From NCBI GenBank assembly GCA_948467545.1, contig CAOKER010000010.1, positions 19,360 to 83,359 on the forward strand: a stretch of DNA of 64,000 nt, given 5' to 3'. Made by a program: the position numbers and the translations under genes. Under the pieces are notes generated by a model. It did no database searches. It was not told where the DNA came from and worked only from the letters and a program-made list of their open reading frames with translations. Positions 44,723 to 54,558 of the stretch are shown one piece after another; positions within the stretch are counted from its first letter, which is position 1, and every line of letters begins with the position of its first letter. Source of the stretch: an uncultured Eubacteriales bacterium. Lineage in GTDB: Bacteria; Bacillota; Clostridia; Oscillospirales; CAG-272.

Positions 44723-45925
44723 ATGAATAAAATTAAGCGTGTCTTTTCGGCAGTATTATCTGTTTCCCTGCTGTGCTGTACGATTCCTTTCACAGCAGTG
44801 ACGGTTTCTGCCGCAAACAGTATAAAGACGCAAGCCGAGGCTGTCGCGTGGCTGAATTCGCAGCAGGACGCCGAGTATAATTTTGACGGTGCATACGGCA
44901 CACAATGTACGGAATTTGTAAAAGCATATGTTAATTATCTTATGACCGGTAATCCTTGGACAAATTGCGGGTATGTTGTGAATCATAGTGGCGGAGATGT
45001 ATGGAAAAGCTCTTTTTGGGCGGAGAATGGCTGGACGGTTTATGAAAATACTCCTGATTTTCTGCCCCAGCCGGGAGATATTTTCTCTGCCGGACTTTCC
45101 GGACATGGACACACGGGCGTGGTAATTTCCTCAGATATTTATACGGCGGTAATTGCCGAGGCAAACGGAAGAGATGATATTGTCGATAACGGAGACCCTG
45201 TATGGATACGCACTATCAACTGGAGAGGCTCCGATGTTAATTCGCCGTATGGCGCAACTCATTATATAAGACCGAACTTTGCTTCCGGTACACATGTACA
45301 CTCATATAATACATTTGTATTTTTTTGGAAATCTCATCCTCATTATAACTGCTATAAATGCAGCTGCGGAGATATAGAAGCCAATACCGCAGAACCGATA
45401 TTTTATGACTTATGCGAAGAATGCTTGAAGACGGTCAGACCTGAAAAAACCGCTCTTGAAACATTGAAAAATAATTACTTGCCTGATGAAGCGATCGATT
45501 TTGTATGGAAGCAAACTCAAAATACGACGCATTTCAATATCTGGTTTTATCGGTTTGACGGAACTGACTATGTGTTCTATGAAGATATATTTGAGTATAA
45601 AGACTTGAGTCTGTCAAAAAGCTTTCCCGAAGGCTCCTATAGAGTACGTGTTGATTCATATAATTCAAATTATTGGGAGGCGGATAAATCCGATTGGCTT
45701 CATACATCGGGAGATGATGTTTACTTTTCTGTAACGTCAAATAATATTTGGATTATCGGAGACGTTAACGGCGACGGAAGCATCGATACCAGAGATATTG
45801 TGCGGCTTATGAAAAAAATATCCGAACAGGATGTTTTTGTTACCGATGCTGACATCAACAGAGACGGAAAAGTCGATGCAAAGGATATTGTAAGGCTTAT
45901 GAAAATAATCGCCGATGGGGACTGA
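44723..45925 (+). CDS. Secreted CHAP-domain amidase/peptidase with a C-terminal dockerin
   Basis: The 400-residue protein has a signal peptide (VFSAVLSVSLLCCTIPFTAV, to about 30), a CHAP domain with the catalytic Cys62 in YGTQCTEFVKAY and the His in SGHGHTGVVIS, a Cys-containing linker (CYKCSCGD, CEECL), a beta domain of about 110 residues (FNIWFYRFDGTDYVFYEDIF) and a dockerin pair (DVNGDGSIDTRD, DINRDGKVDAKD). CHAP enzymes cleave peptidoglycan cross-bridges or amides. The start at 44723 is chosen over an in-frame ATG at 44657 because the signal peptide begins there; AAAGG lies 13 bases upstream, which is long. It probably ends the dockerin operon. Confidence 0.9.
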   Translation: MNKIKRVFSAVLSVSLLCCTIPFTAVTVSAANSIKTQAEAVAWLNSQQDAEYNFDGAYGTQCTEFVKAYVNYLMTGNPWTNCGYVVNHSGGDVWKSSFWAENGWTVYENTPDFLPQPGDIFSAGLSGHGHTGVVISSDIYTAVIAEANGRDDIVDNGDPVWIRTINWRGSDVNSPYGATHYIRPNFASGTHVHSYNTFVFFWKSHPHYNCYKCSCGDIEANTAEPIFYDLCEECLKTVRPEKTALETLKNNYLPDEAIDFVWKQTQNTTHFNIWFYRFDGTDYVFYEDIFEYKDLSLSKSFPEGSYRVRVDSYNSNYWEADKSDWLHTSGDDVYFSVTSNNIWIIGDVNGDGSIDTRDIVRLMKKISEQDVFVTDADINRDGKVDAKDIVRLMKIIADGD

Positions 45926-45989
45926 TTTGTTCGGATGTGATCTTGGATATGATTTAAGATAATTACAGGTGCGCGTTCAGGTTTGCAAT

Positions 45990-46023
45990 AACCGCAGAGA
46001 TATGATTTCTCTGCGGTTTTTTT
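45990..46023 (+). terminator. Terminator of the dockerin-protein cluster
   Basis: AACCGCAGAGA and TCTCTGCGGTT form an 11-bp perfect stem (loop TATGATT) followed by a T-run. Confidence 0.85.
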
Positions 46024-46096
46024 GCAAAACTGCTTGCAGCCCCTAAGATAACAGAGCAAAAATAAAGACTTGTATACGTTGAAAAAAGAAAAGCTC

Positions 46097-46142
46097 TTGA
46101 TTTTTTATTTGTATCCTGTTATAATAGTCTAAAAGGAGACTA
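46097..46142 (+). promoter_or_regulatory. Sigma-A promoter of the marR operon with an inverted repeat over the ribosome binding site
   Basis: TTGATT (46097-46102) and TATAAT (46120-46125) have a 17-base spacer. The inverted repeat TAGTCT (46125-46130) / AGACTA (46137-46142) flanks the AAAAGG of the ribosome binding site and overlaps the end of the -10 box and the transcription start, a good place for an autoregulatory MarR operator. Confidence 0.65.
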
Positions 46143-46145
46143 ATT

Positions 46146-46583
46146 ATGAAGGAATTGAACAGACCAAAAAATTTAAAACGGTTTTATCTGTCGTGGCAGA
46201 AGTTAAATCATGTCTATGAGGAATATGCTAAAAAATATAATCTGACTTATATTTCCATGTTTGTATTACAGTTAATAGACGACGGAACAACACAGAAGGA
46301 ATTGTGCGATACCTTGTATTTTCCGAAGCAGACCGTTAATAAGGTTATTCTCTCTTTCGAGAAAAAAGGATATTTGACGTTGACGGAGAGCCGTAAAGAC
46401 AGGCGATCCCGTTCAATTATACTGACCGACGAAGGACGTGCGTTTCAAAAGGAAGTCATTTCATGGATAGAAAAAGCGGAACTTGAAACATATGCGTCTT
46501 TAACCGAGCGGGAACAGCAGACGATGACGGACCTGTGGGAGAAATACACCGACATATGCACAGATAAAATCAAAGGAATATAA
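46146..46583 (+). CDS. MarR-family transcriptional regulator
   Basis: The 145-residue protein has the MarR winged helix (TTQKELCDTLYFPKQTVNKV at about residues 49-68, wing with SRKDRRSRSIILTDEG) between dimerisation helices. It lies 24 bases upstream of the aldo/keto reductase on the same transcript. The wing residues DRR are the classic MarR DNA contacts. Regulation of itself and of the reductase through the repeat at 46125-46142 is inference. Confidence 0.9.
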   Translation: MKELNRPKNLKRFYLSWQKLNHVYEEYAKKYNLTYISMFVLQLIDDGTTQKELCDTLYFPKQTVNKVILSFEKKGYLTLTESRKDRRSRSIILTDEGRAFQKEVISWIEKAELETYASLTEREQQTMTDLWEKYTDICTDKIKGI

Positions 46584-46607
46584 ACGTATTAAAACGGGGG
46601 AAAACAT

Positions 46608-47729
46608 ATGAAAAAATTAGGTTTTGGTCTTATGCGTCTGCCGCTTGTGGGAGGCGATTTTTCTATTGTAGATAAAGAGCTGTTATGCGATATGATTGAT
46701 GCTTATTTGGATAGAGGATTCCGATATTTTGATACAGCGTGGTTTTATCACAACGGGCAGTCGGAAGCTGCTGTAAAGGAGTGTCTTGTGAAACGGTACC
46801 CGCGGTCCTCGTTTTTGCTTGCTGATAAAATGCCTCTTGTTCTTATTCATGAAGAGAAAGAACTTGAAGACTACTTTGATACCCAGCTTGCAAGGTGCGG
46901 AGTAGATTATTTTGACTACTATCTTATTCATGATATGGGCGGAAACAGAATTAAAGCTGCGGAAGATACACACATTTTTAATTTTCTCAGGGAGAAAAAA
47001 TCCGCCGGGCTTATAAAATATTTTGGATTTTCCTTTCATGACACAGCCGACGTATTGGACCGGCTGTTAAAGGAGCATCCGGAAGTCGATTTTGTCCAGA
47101 TACAGCTTAATTATCTGGATTGGGAAAGCGACGCAATCCAATCACGAAAATGCTATGAAACTGCGAAAAGGCACGGAAAACCGGTTATTGTTATGGAACC
47201 GGTAAAGGGAGGAACACTTGCCAATGTCCCGGAAGAAGCCGAAAAACTTCTTCGTTCGTATTATCCCCGCATGTCGGTTGCTTCATGGGCAATTCGGTTC
47301 GCAGCAAGTCAAGATAATGTCATGCTGGTATTAAGCGGCATGAGCAGCATGGAGCAAATGATAGATAATCTGTCATACATGGAAAATTTTGTGCCGTTCA
47401 CAAAAGAAGAATATGCATTGGTTGAGAAAGCCGCAGACATTATCAACAGCAGAGTTGCCATACCGTGTACCGGATGCTCTTATTGCATTAACAACTGCCC
47501 CGTAAACATTGCTATTCCGAAATATTTTGATCTTTACAATGCTGATGTGGGGGAGCTGGAAACAAAAACGTGGACGGCACAGACCATGCTGTATAATCAT
47601 TTGTCGGAGCAGTTCGGAAAAGCAAGTGCCTGTATCGGGTGCAGACAGTGCGAGAAAATGTGTCCTCAGCATCTTCCTGTCAGGCAATGGCTGAAAGAAG
47701 TGGCGGCGAGATTTGAAGGAACTTTATAA
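46608..47729 (+). CDS. Aldo/keto reductase with two C-terminal 4Fe-4S clusters
   Basis: The 373-residue protein has an AKR barrel (FGLMRLPLVGGD, catalytic Asp/Tyr region FDTAWFYHNGQSE, Lys in LADKMPLV, His in YYLIHDMG) and a ferredoxin-like C terminus with two cysteine sets (PCTGCSYCINNCPVNIAIPK and CIGCRQCEKMCPQHLPV). Such clostridial AKRs reduce aldehydes or ketones with electrons from NAD(P)H and ferredoxin-type clusters; the substrate is unknown. It is coupled by position to the MarR gene. Length and motifs are normal for this group. Confidence 0.9.
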   Translation: MKKLGFGLMRLPLVGGDFSIVDKELLCDMIDAYLDRGFRYFDTAWFYHNGQSEAAVKECLVKRYPRSSFLLADKMPLVLIHEEKELEDYFDTQLARCGVDYFDYYLIHDMGGNRIKAAEDTHIFNFLREKKSAGLIKYFGFSFHDTADVLDRLLKEHPEVDFVQIQLNYLDWESDAIQSRKCYETAKRHGKPVIVMEPVKGGTLANVPEEAEKLLRSYYPRMSVASWAIRFAASQDNVMLVLSGMSSMEQMIDNLSYMENFVPFTKEEYALVEKAADIINSRVAIPCTGCSYCINNCPVNIAIPKYFDLYNADVGELETKTWTAQTMLYNHLSEQFGKASACIGCRQCEKMCPQHLPVRQWLKEVAARFEGTL

Positions 47730-47833
47730 TTGAATCGAATGAGTGCATAAAATTTTGTAGATATTCTGATATTTGAGGCTTTGTAAAACGTATGATAAAA
47801 TTACATAGGATACAGAGCTTGGAAATTTTATAT

Positions 47834-47874
47834 ATGAGAGCGCAAGCGGGTTTCCCGCTTGCGCTCTCATTTTG
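47834..47874 (+). terminator. Terminator of the marR operon, 16-bp perfect stem
   Basis: Bases 47835-47850 pair perfectly with 47854-47869 across a TTT loop, followed by TTTT. The 47875-47999 gap shows nothing else. Confidence 0.85.
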
Positions 47875-47999
47875 TTGAATTATGAAAAAAGTTTCGACGG
47901 TAACTGACACACCGAAGAAAAAGCAGGTGTAACTGCCGTCTTAGTGGCGGGGAATATATTAATTGATGATTTCAGTTATATTTTTATGCGTAGAAAGAG

Positions 48000-48905
48000 T
48001 TATTTAATAAATTTCAGTGATTTGTTAAGGCATGAGATTGTAAAAGATTTCTGGGCAATCGCCATTTCACCGTCAAGCGTCCACACGGTTTTACTGTCTG
48101 TTTCAAATTTTATATTGCTTGCCTGCGCGCGTACAAGTCCGTATTTCGGATCGTTGGGAGAAAGAAGACTCTTGGCAATTGTATCCGCATCCTTTAGGTT
48201 TTGCGGATTTTTTATTAGAATAAGCTCAAATAAACCGTCTGACATGTCAACGCCGATTTTATCTATTTTTATCATTTTTGCGACGGTTGTGGAATTTGAA
48301 ACAGAGGCGAAGATATAATCGTCCTCAAATACCCTGTTACCCGCGGTAATGCACATATGAATAGGCTTGATATTTCCGAGGTGTGTTATTCCGTCGAGTA
48401 TATATGCCATATATCCGATAGCGTTTTTTGTTTTCTGCGGCGTTCTGTACGACGCGTCCGTAAATGCGCCTGTTGCCGCAGTGTATGTGAAAAAGTTATC
48501 TCCCTTTTTGTTATCTCCGAATTTTCCGATATCAATATCCACTATTTCGGGATTGGTGATTCTTTTTACCGATTCTGCCGGATTTAATGAAAGTCCGAAA
48601 TTTTGAGCGAAATCATTTGTTGTCCCTGCAGGGATGTATCCTAACAGGGGACGGCTTTCAGCCGGTATGCGCTGCATTCCGCAGACAACCTCGTGCAGCG
48701 TTCCGTCTCCGCCGCAGCATACGATGTATTCAAAGTTCGCTCCTTCCTCACGGGCAATCGAGATTGCGTGACCGGAAGACTGTGTTATTCTTATACTTAC
48801 GTCGAAATCGGCGGCGCATAAGGTATTGCAGATTGAAAATAAATTGTCTTTTCCTTTCATTACTCCTGCATGGGGATTCATTATCAGTAAAAGTGTTTTT
48901 TTCAT
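48000..48905 (-). CDS. Diacylglycerol kinase family lipid kinase (YegS/BmrU type)
   Basis: The 301-residue protein has the DAGK catalytic domain: LLIMNPHAGVMKGKDNL near the N terminus and the nucleotide-binding VCCGGDGTLHEVVCGM at about residues 63-78, then GYIPAGTTNDFAQNFGLSLN. The C-terminal beta domain includes FELILIKNP. Members phosphorylate diacylglycerol or a related lipid at the membrane. AAGGAG precedes the start at 48905. It is monocistronic. Confidence 0.9.
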   Translation of the reverse strand: MKKTLLLIMNPHAGVMKGKDNLFSICNTLCAADFDVSIRITQSSGHAISIAREEGANFEYIVCCGGDGTLHEVVCGMQRIPAESRPLLGYIPAGTTNDFAQNFGLSLNPAESVKRITNPEIVDIDIGKFGDNKKGDNFFTYTAATGAFTDASYRTPQKTKNAIGYMAYILDGITHLGNIKPIHMCITAGNRVFEDDYIFASVSNSTTVAKMIKIDKIGVDMSDGLFELILIKNPQNLKDADTIAKSLLSPNDPKYGLVRAQASNIKFETDSKTVWTLDGEMAIAQKSFTISCLNKSLKFIK

Positions 48906-49312
48906 TTTTAATCTGCTCCTTTTTCGGAATTTAATTGAAAAACATTTGCTGCAGATGAGTATAATTTAATTATGCTGTTTTTATATTTATTATAAAAATT
49001 ATTTGTTAATTTCGTGTTAATTGTAATGAAGCGTTTTGTAAAACAGAATATTATATTGAAATAATTAAAAAAAAAGACATTTATAACTAAAAAAGAAGGT
49101 GTATATTTAAATTACCTCTAAATTTTAATGTATCAAAGACAGAAATTATCAGCATAATCGGAAGTTCATGATGACCGAAAATTTTTTCCGCTCATTTTTT
49201 GTACTTTTTTCCGGCATAGCCGAATTTTCATTGCTGTCATAGCTGTATAGCTAAAAACAAGCTGTCCTCCTCCTCTGAGACGGCGGGATCCGTTGTTTTT
49301 CGATGAAGGTAT

Positions 49313-49357
49313 AAAATCTGCAAAATCCGTAAAATACACAAAATCCGTAAAATTCGC
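49313..49357. repeat. Five 9-bp tandem repeats in an otherwise featureless gap
   Basis: Five units of the form AAAATnnnn follow exactly every nine bases (49313, 49322, 49331, 49340, 49349); units 2 and 4 are identical (AAAATCCGT). They lie about 75 bases upstream of the ABC ATPase start. The rest of 48906-49430 is AT-rich with no gene I can support; a frame on the minus strand exists only because the repeat has no stop. Confidence 0.6.
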
Positions 49358-49430
49358 CGCCGATCTTCTCATGACGGCGTTATGAGCTTTATTGAAGCTT
49401 TGAAAATGTACGAAAGGGAAGGTCTTGTTT

Positions 49431-50150
49431 ATGGAGAGAAAATTAAAAAAAGACTTTGTTTTATTTGACGGTGTTTCAAAAATATATAGATCCGGAGACA
49501 ACATTATCCGCGCGCTTGACGGCGCAAGCTTTGAGGTATCTGAAGGAGAGTTTTGTGTTGTTTTGGGGCCGAGCGGTGCGGGAAAAACAACTCTTTTGAA
49601 TATTCTCGGAGGAATGGATTCTCTGGACGAAGGAAAGATCTATCTTGACGGTGCGGAAATTTCATCATATAATCAGAAGAAGCTTACTGAATATCGGAGA
49701 TATGATATTGGTTTTGTATTTCAGTTTTACAATCTTGTACAGAATTTGACCGCGCTTGAAAATGTCGAACTTGCTTCCGAGATATGCAAAAATCCGCTTG
49801 ACGCGGCACAGACATTGGATATGGTAGGCTTGTCCGAGAGGATGTATAACTTTCCCGCACAGCTTTCGGGAGGAGAGCAGCAGCGTGTTTCAATTGCCCG
49901 TGCACTTGCAAAAAATCCGAAGCTTCTTTTATGTGACGAACCGACAGGAGCCCTTGATTATAATACCGGCAAGAGTATTCTTAAGCTTTTGGAGCAGACC
50001 TGTCATCAAATGAATAAAACCACGGTTATTATTACTCATAATTCTGCGATTGCGGCTATGGCAGACAGGGTTATAAGAGTAAAGAACGGAAAAATTACGG
50101 AGGTTACCGTCAATGCTGCGCCTGCAGCCGCGGAGGATATTGAGTGGTAA
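49431..50150 (+). CDS. MacB/LolD-type ABC transporter ATPase
   Basis: The protein of about 239 residues has Walker [16 protein letters not shown]-loop VFQFYNLV, signature [15 protein letters not shown], Walker [13 protein letters not shown] and H-loop ITHNSAIA. The LDxxTG and [11 protein letters not shown] patterns place it in the MacB/LolD/FtsE-like group. ATG 49431 has GGGAAGG upstream. Its 3' end overlaps the permease gene. The complex normally does not transport across the membrane by a channel but moves peptides or lipids by mechanotransmission. Confidence 0.93.
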   Translation: MERKLKKDFVLFDGVSKIYRSGDNIIRALDGASFEVSEGEFCVVLGPSGAGKTTLLNILGGMDSLDEGKIYLDGAEISSYNQKKLTEYRRYDIGFVFQFYNLVQNLTALENVELASEICKNPLDAAQTLDMVGLSERMYNFPAQLSGGEQQRVSIARALAKNPKLLLCDEPTGALDYNTGKSILKLLEQTCHQMNKTTVIITHNSAIAAMADRVIRVKNGKITEVTVNAAPAAAEDIEW

Positions 50151-52864
50151 TGGATATGCATAAAAATTATCGGAAACTTATGCTTCGCAATCTCAGAGGC
50201 AGTCTAAACCGCTTTTTGTCGATTCTCGCTATAACCGCTCTCGGAGCAGGATTTCTTGCCGGAATTATATCTACTACGCCGGATATGAAGGATACTGTAT
50301 CCGATTACTTTGAAAGGATGCGCGTGTATGATATTGACATCAAGGGGAGCGCCGGGATGACAGATGATGACGTCGATGCGGTACGTTCATACGACGGAGT
50401 AGAGGACGCTGCGGGAATGAAAACAGTTGACAGTTCCGTTAAAGATAAAGAAGGAAATTCTTATGTGGCGAGAATTTATGAGACGGATGTCTCCGAGATT
50501 GTCTGCGGAGAAGGCGAAAATTCATCTATAGGTATGGTGGAGCTGTCTGAGGGGAGATTGCCGTCTTCTGCCGGTGAATGTCTTATAGCTGACTGCAATT
50601 CATATGTGTCAAATCACGGGATTGGAGATATTATAACGGTTGACGATGACGGCTTGCTGGCGGTGAGAGAGTTTACCGTCGTAGGAATCATGAAAAATCC
50701 GATTTCAATGTCAATCAAAGGCGAACCGAGTACGGTTGGTACGGGAACCGTTTCACTGTATATAATGGCCGGAGAGGGTACTATTGATACGGAGTTTTTT
50801 ACCGATATATATGTGCTTGCTGAGGGCGCATATAATTATGATATTTTCGGAGATGAATACGCGGATTTAATTGAAAATCTTGCGTCGTCGCTTGAGGGGC
50901 TTGCAGATACTCGTTCGGAATTAAGATATAATGAACTTTACGGCGATGCCCGTGCAGAGCTGGACCGCGCGTGGTCGGAGTATAACAGTAATTATAATGA
51001 CGCAAAGGCCGAGCTTGACAAAAGCTTTTCCGATATGTTTGAATCTATGTACAGCCAGTATATGCAGTTATACGGAGCTATCCCCGACTATACCGAATCA
51101 GCCGAATATAAGGAGGCGGTATCGGAGCTTGAGAACGGTTTTTCCAATGCCAGGCAGGAGCTTGAGAAAGCAGAGGCTGAGTTATCGGAGCTTGAAGTAC
51201 CGCGCTGGTATTTCGGAGACAGATTTTCAAATACGGGTTACACTACCTTTTCCGGAGATGTTGAAAAGGTGGAGGCGCTGTCCAGGGTATTTCCGGTTTT
51301 CTTCTATCTTGTCGCCGCGCTTGTGTCGCTTACTACTATGACGCGGCTGGTAGAGGAAAAGCGCGGTGAGATTGGAATCCTGCGTTCACTTGGATATTCT
51401 ATGTCAGACGTGATGATATACTATATTCTGTATGCCTCGCTTGCATCTTTGTCGGGCGGAATTCTGGGAGTAGCGATAGGATTTAAGATTTTTCCGACGG
51501 TAATCGGCAATGCATACAGAATGATGTATAATATTCCTGCCGTAAACGCAGTTTTCAGACCTGTTTATGCGCTTGTTATTGTTGCTTTATCTGTGGCAAT
51601 TGTAGTTTTGACAACATTTTTGTCATGCCGTGAAACACTTGCTGAAAAGCCGGCCGCACTGATGCTTCCCAAGGCTCCGAAGGCGGGAAAACGTGTATGG
51701 CTTGAGCATATCGGAATTGTTTGGAAGCGGATGAAATTTACGCATAAAATTACCGCGCGAAATTTGTTCAGATACAAAAAGCGGTTATTTATGACGGTCG
51801 CCGGTGTCGCGGGATGCTGTGCGCTTCTTGTGACAGGGTTCGGAATTAAAGATTCTATAGGAGATATCGTTGACAAACAGTACGGGGATATATACCGTTA
51901 TGATTTGTCGATTACTCTTGACGCCTCAAATCCGGGTGATGAATTCGTTTCGCTTATGAACGATAACGCTGTAGTTGAAAAATGGGGTTATTTCAATATG
52001 GAGACGGGAACGGTTAAATCGCATAATGGAAAATCCGGAGGTGTGCGTATCGTCGTACCGCAAAACGACTGCAATATTGATGACTTTATAAATCTCAGGG
52101 AACGAAAAAGCGGAGAGGCAATTCAGCTCGGAGACGGAATTGTTCTTACGGAAAAGCTGTGTGAAACTCTTGAAATTTCTGCTGGAGATACGGTTACATT
52201 GATTTCCGAAAAGGGAGAAGAGGCGGACATTCGGGTAAGTGCCGTTACCGAAAATTATGCAGGCGCATATGCATATTTAAGCGCCGATGTTTACACAGAG
52301 CTTTTCGGAGACTATTCCTGCAAAACCGTGCTTGCAGTTTCCGGAGATATCGGTTCGCAGGAAAAGGAGGCTTTTTCGTCGGCCTTGCTTGAAAATTCAT
52401 CGGTATCGTATCTGACATTTTCCGATTATGTCAGGGATAATTTTTCAAATTCGGTGAAAAGCATTGATTATATAGTTGTCGTGTTGATAATTGCATCGGG
52501 CGCGCTTGCGGTAATAGTTCTTTATAATCTGATAAGCGTCAATATATGCGAGAGGCGAAAAGAGCTTGCGACAATAAAGGTCCTCGGCTTTTATAACCAT
52601 GAGACTGCTTTGTATATTTATCGTGAAATTATGATTTTGTGTATTCTCGGTACATTTGCCGGTTTTATAGCAGGAATGTTTCTTCACTCATTTGTTATTC
52701 ATACCGTGGAGGTAAACGATTTGATGTTCGGAAGAACAGTTAAACCTTTCAGCTATGTAATATCAGGCGTTATGACGCTTGGTTTTTCTGCGGTCGTCGA
52801 TTTAATTATGCTGCCGAAATTAAAGAAAATTGATATGGTTGAATCTATGAAAGCAAATGATTAG
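50144..52864 (+). CDS. FtsX-like ABC permease with extracellular coiled coil
   Basis: The 906-residue protein has the duplicated FtsX-type plan: an N-terminal helix (FLSILAITALGAGFLAGIIS), a large extracellular MacB_PCD-like domain with a coiled-coil insert rich in Glu/Ala/Leu (about residues 250-355), three helices near residues 385-490, a second extracellular domain and three C-terminal helices. It starts at GTG 50144, 7 bases after GGAGG, or at ATG 50150. It overlaps the ATPase gene by 7 bases. Typical roles are antimicrobial-peptide resistance or sensing, or lipid extraction; there is no two-component system nearby. Confidence 0.9.
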   Translation: MVMDMHKNYRKLMLRNLRGSLNRFLSILAITALGAGFLAGIISTTPDMKDTVSDYFERMRVYDIDIKGSAGMTDDDVDAVRSYDGVEDAAGMKTVDSSVKDKEGNSYVARIYETDVSEIVCGEGENSSIGMVELSEGRLPSSAGECLIADCNSYVSNHGIGDIITVDDDGLLAVREFTVVGIMKNPISMSIKGEPSTVGTGTVSLYIMAGEGTIDTEFFTDIYVLAEGAYNYDIFGDEYADLIENLASSLEGLADTRSELRYNELYGDARAELDRAWSEYNSNYNDAKAELDKSFSDMFESMYSQYMQLYGAIPDYTESAEYKEAVSELENGFSNARQELEKAEAELSELEVPRWYFGDRFSNTGYTTFSGDVEKVEALSRVFPVFFYLVAALVSLTTMTRLVEEKRGEIGILRSLGYSMSDVMIYYILYASLASLSGGILGVAIGFKIFPTVIGNAYRMMYNIPAVNAVFRPVYALVIVALSVAIVVLTTFLSCRETLAEKPAALMLPKAPKAGKRVWLEHIGIVWKRMKFTHKITARNLFRYKKRLFMTVAGVAGCCALLVTGFGIKDSIGDIVDKQYGDIYRYDLSITLDASNPGDEFVSLMNDNAVVEKWGYFNMETGTVKSHNGKSGGVRIVVPQNDCNIDDFINLRERKSGEAIQLGDGIVLTEKLCETLEISAGDTVTLISEKGEEADIRVSAVTENYAGAYAYLSADVYTELFGDYSCKTVLAVSGDIGSQEKEAFSSALLENSSVSYLTFSDYVRDNFSNSVKSIDYIVVVLIIASGALAVIVLYNLISVNICERRKELATIKVLGFYNHETALYIYREIMILCILGTFAGFIAGMFLHSFVIHTVEVNDLMFGRTVKPFSYVISGVMTLGFSAVVDLIMLPKLKKIDMVESMKAND

Positions 52865-52870
52865 GCATAT

Positions 52871-52916
52871 AAGAAGTGTGCGGCTGAATTTTTGTCAGCC
52901 GCACACTTCTTTTTTG
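52871..52916 (+). terminator. Strong terminator after the FtsX-type permease
   Basis: A 17-bp perfect stem (52871-52887 with 52895-52911) is followed by a T-run. The remaining gap to 53110 is AT-rich without other features. Confidence 0.9.
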
Positions 52917-53110
52917 ACATAAACCATTTCAGTGACATGACAGTGTGAAAATTATTGAAGAATTATCGACTTTTGTTATGGAAAAATAGCAAAGCAAATA
53001 TATAAAAGAGGATGCTTGTTTGTCTCTAAAAAAGAGAACTATTCTTTATTACGATGATACGAAACAGTCGTGATAAAAACTCATTACGGTATTTAATTTC
53101 CTATTTAATC

Positions 53111-54445
53111 TTATGCGGTTGTTTCTTCAGAGGTGTCGGTATTGTTCTCGTTTACTCTGACGTTGATTTCATGTGCCATAAGATCGTCTGCCTTTGTTAT
53201 GGTTACGGTGAGATTTTTATAATCAAAAGAGTGTCCCTGTTCGGGAATATCTCCGATCATCTCTGTAATCCATCCGTTTACCGTGGTCGCGTCGGTCTCT
53301 TCTTCGGGTTCGATTGAAAAGAAATCAAAGAAATCCTCTATAAATGTGGAACAGCGTACAAGATAGGTATCGTCGTCGAGTTTTATAATATCTTCAATAG
53401 CTTCGTCGCATTCATCCCAGATTTCGCCCACGATTTCCTCCAGAATGTCTTCCATTGTAACAATGCCGGCGGTCTCGCCGTATTCGTTTACGACAACAAC
53501 AATATGATTATGTTCCTTCTGCATGTCCTTGAACAGAGAATCAAGGTGGGCGGTTTCGGGAACAAATGTAGCGGGGAACATAGCCTGCTCGATATTAAAA
53601 TCGGGGCGGGAGTGTTTTAACAAAAAGTCACGGGCAAATAAAATTCCTGTGATATTGTCCGTAGTTTCCGAGTATACAGGAATTCTCGAATATCCCTCTT
53701 TTTCGATTATTTTTAATATTTCCTCTTTTTCTGCGTCCTGCGAAACAAGAACGATTGATCTGCGCGGGGTCATAACGTCCTCGGCAGTCATACCGTCAAG
53801 CTTGAACACATTTTTTATGTATTCAATATCATTTTCATTAATAGAACCGTCTCCTGCACCGGCATCAAGCATTAAAACAATATCTTCTTCCGATACCGGC
53901 TCTTCTTTATCATGAGGATCAATACCGAAAAGGCGGAGCACTCCGTTGGTCGATACGGTAAGAAGCCAGATAATCGGCTTAAGAACAGACGCGAGAACAG
54001 AGATTATTCCGCATACACCCTCAGCAAGCTTTTCCTTATGTTTCATTGCTATTCGCTTGGGAACAAGTTCTCCGAGCACAAGTGTGAAGAATGACAGAAT
54101 AATCGTTATAATAATTACAGCTACAGTATTAATAAGTCCTGCATGGATTTCCGAAATGCTGAATGTTTTAATAATAAATCCTGACAGACGTTCAGCGAAA
54201 TTATCTGCTGCAAATGCGGAACCTAAAAATCCGGCAAGAGTGATTCCGATTTGTATGGTCGAAAGAAACCTTGTAGGTTCTTCAATCATTTTTAGCATCT
54301 TTACAGCCTTTTTGTCACCGTCATCTGCTCTGGCTTTTATCCTCTTTTCGTTTAGTGATATAACCGCGATTTCTGTTGCGGCAAAAAAAGCATTGAGCAG
54401 AATCAAAATGACCTGTAACAACAGCTGTTGAAATATATCGGACAT
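53111..54445 (-). CDS. CNNM/CorC-type transporter ('hemolysin family protein') with CBS domains
   Basis: The protein of about 444 residues has a DUF21/CNNM membrane domain (LNAFFAATEIAVISLNEKRI, LGELVPKRIAMKHKEK), a CBS pair (DVMTPRRSIVLVSQDAEKEE; YGETAGIVTMEDILEEIVGE) and a C-terminal CorC_HlyC domain (TVNGWITEMIGDIPEQGHSF). CNNM proteins move Mg2+ or Na+ across the membrane; the name hemolysin is historical. The start at 54445 has GGAGG 11 bases upstream; a TTG at 54463 lies in that ribosome binding site. A long leader of about 190 bases with a short frame lies upstream. Confidence 0.92.
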   Translation of the reverse strand: MSDIFQQLLLQVILILLNAFFAATEIAVISLNEKRIKARADDGDKKAVKMLKMIEEPTRFLSTIQIGITLAGFLGSAFAADNFAERLSGFIIKTFSISEIHAGLINTVAVIIITIILSFFTLVLGELVPKRIAMKHKEKLAEGVCGIISVLASVLKPIIWLLTVSTNGVLRLFGIDPHDKEEPVSEEDIVLMLDAGAGDGSINENDIEYIKNVFKLDGMTAEDVMTPRRSIVLVSQDAEKEEILKIIEKEGYSRIPVYSETTDNITGILFARDFLLKHSRPDFNIEQAMFPATFVPETAHLDSLFKDMQKEHNHIVVVVNEYGETAGIVTMEDILEEIVGEIWDECDEAIEDIIKLDDDTYLVRCSTFIEDFFDFFSIEPEEETDATTVNGWITEMIGDIPEQGHSFDYKNLTVTITKADDLMAHEINVRVNENNTDTSEETTA

Positions 54446-54558
54446 AGATAAATAGACCTCCAAAATATAATAAATGTGTTAAAAGTTTTGAGAATGGAAT
54501 ACTCAGTTTAAATCGACATCGACAAGATATAAGCTAATCCAAACACATTTACCGTATC

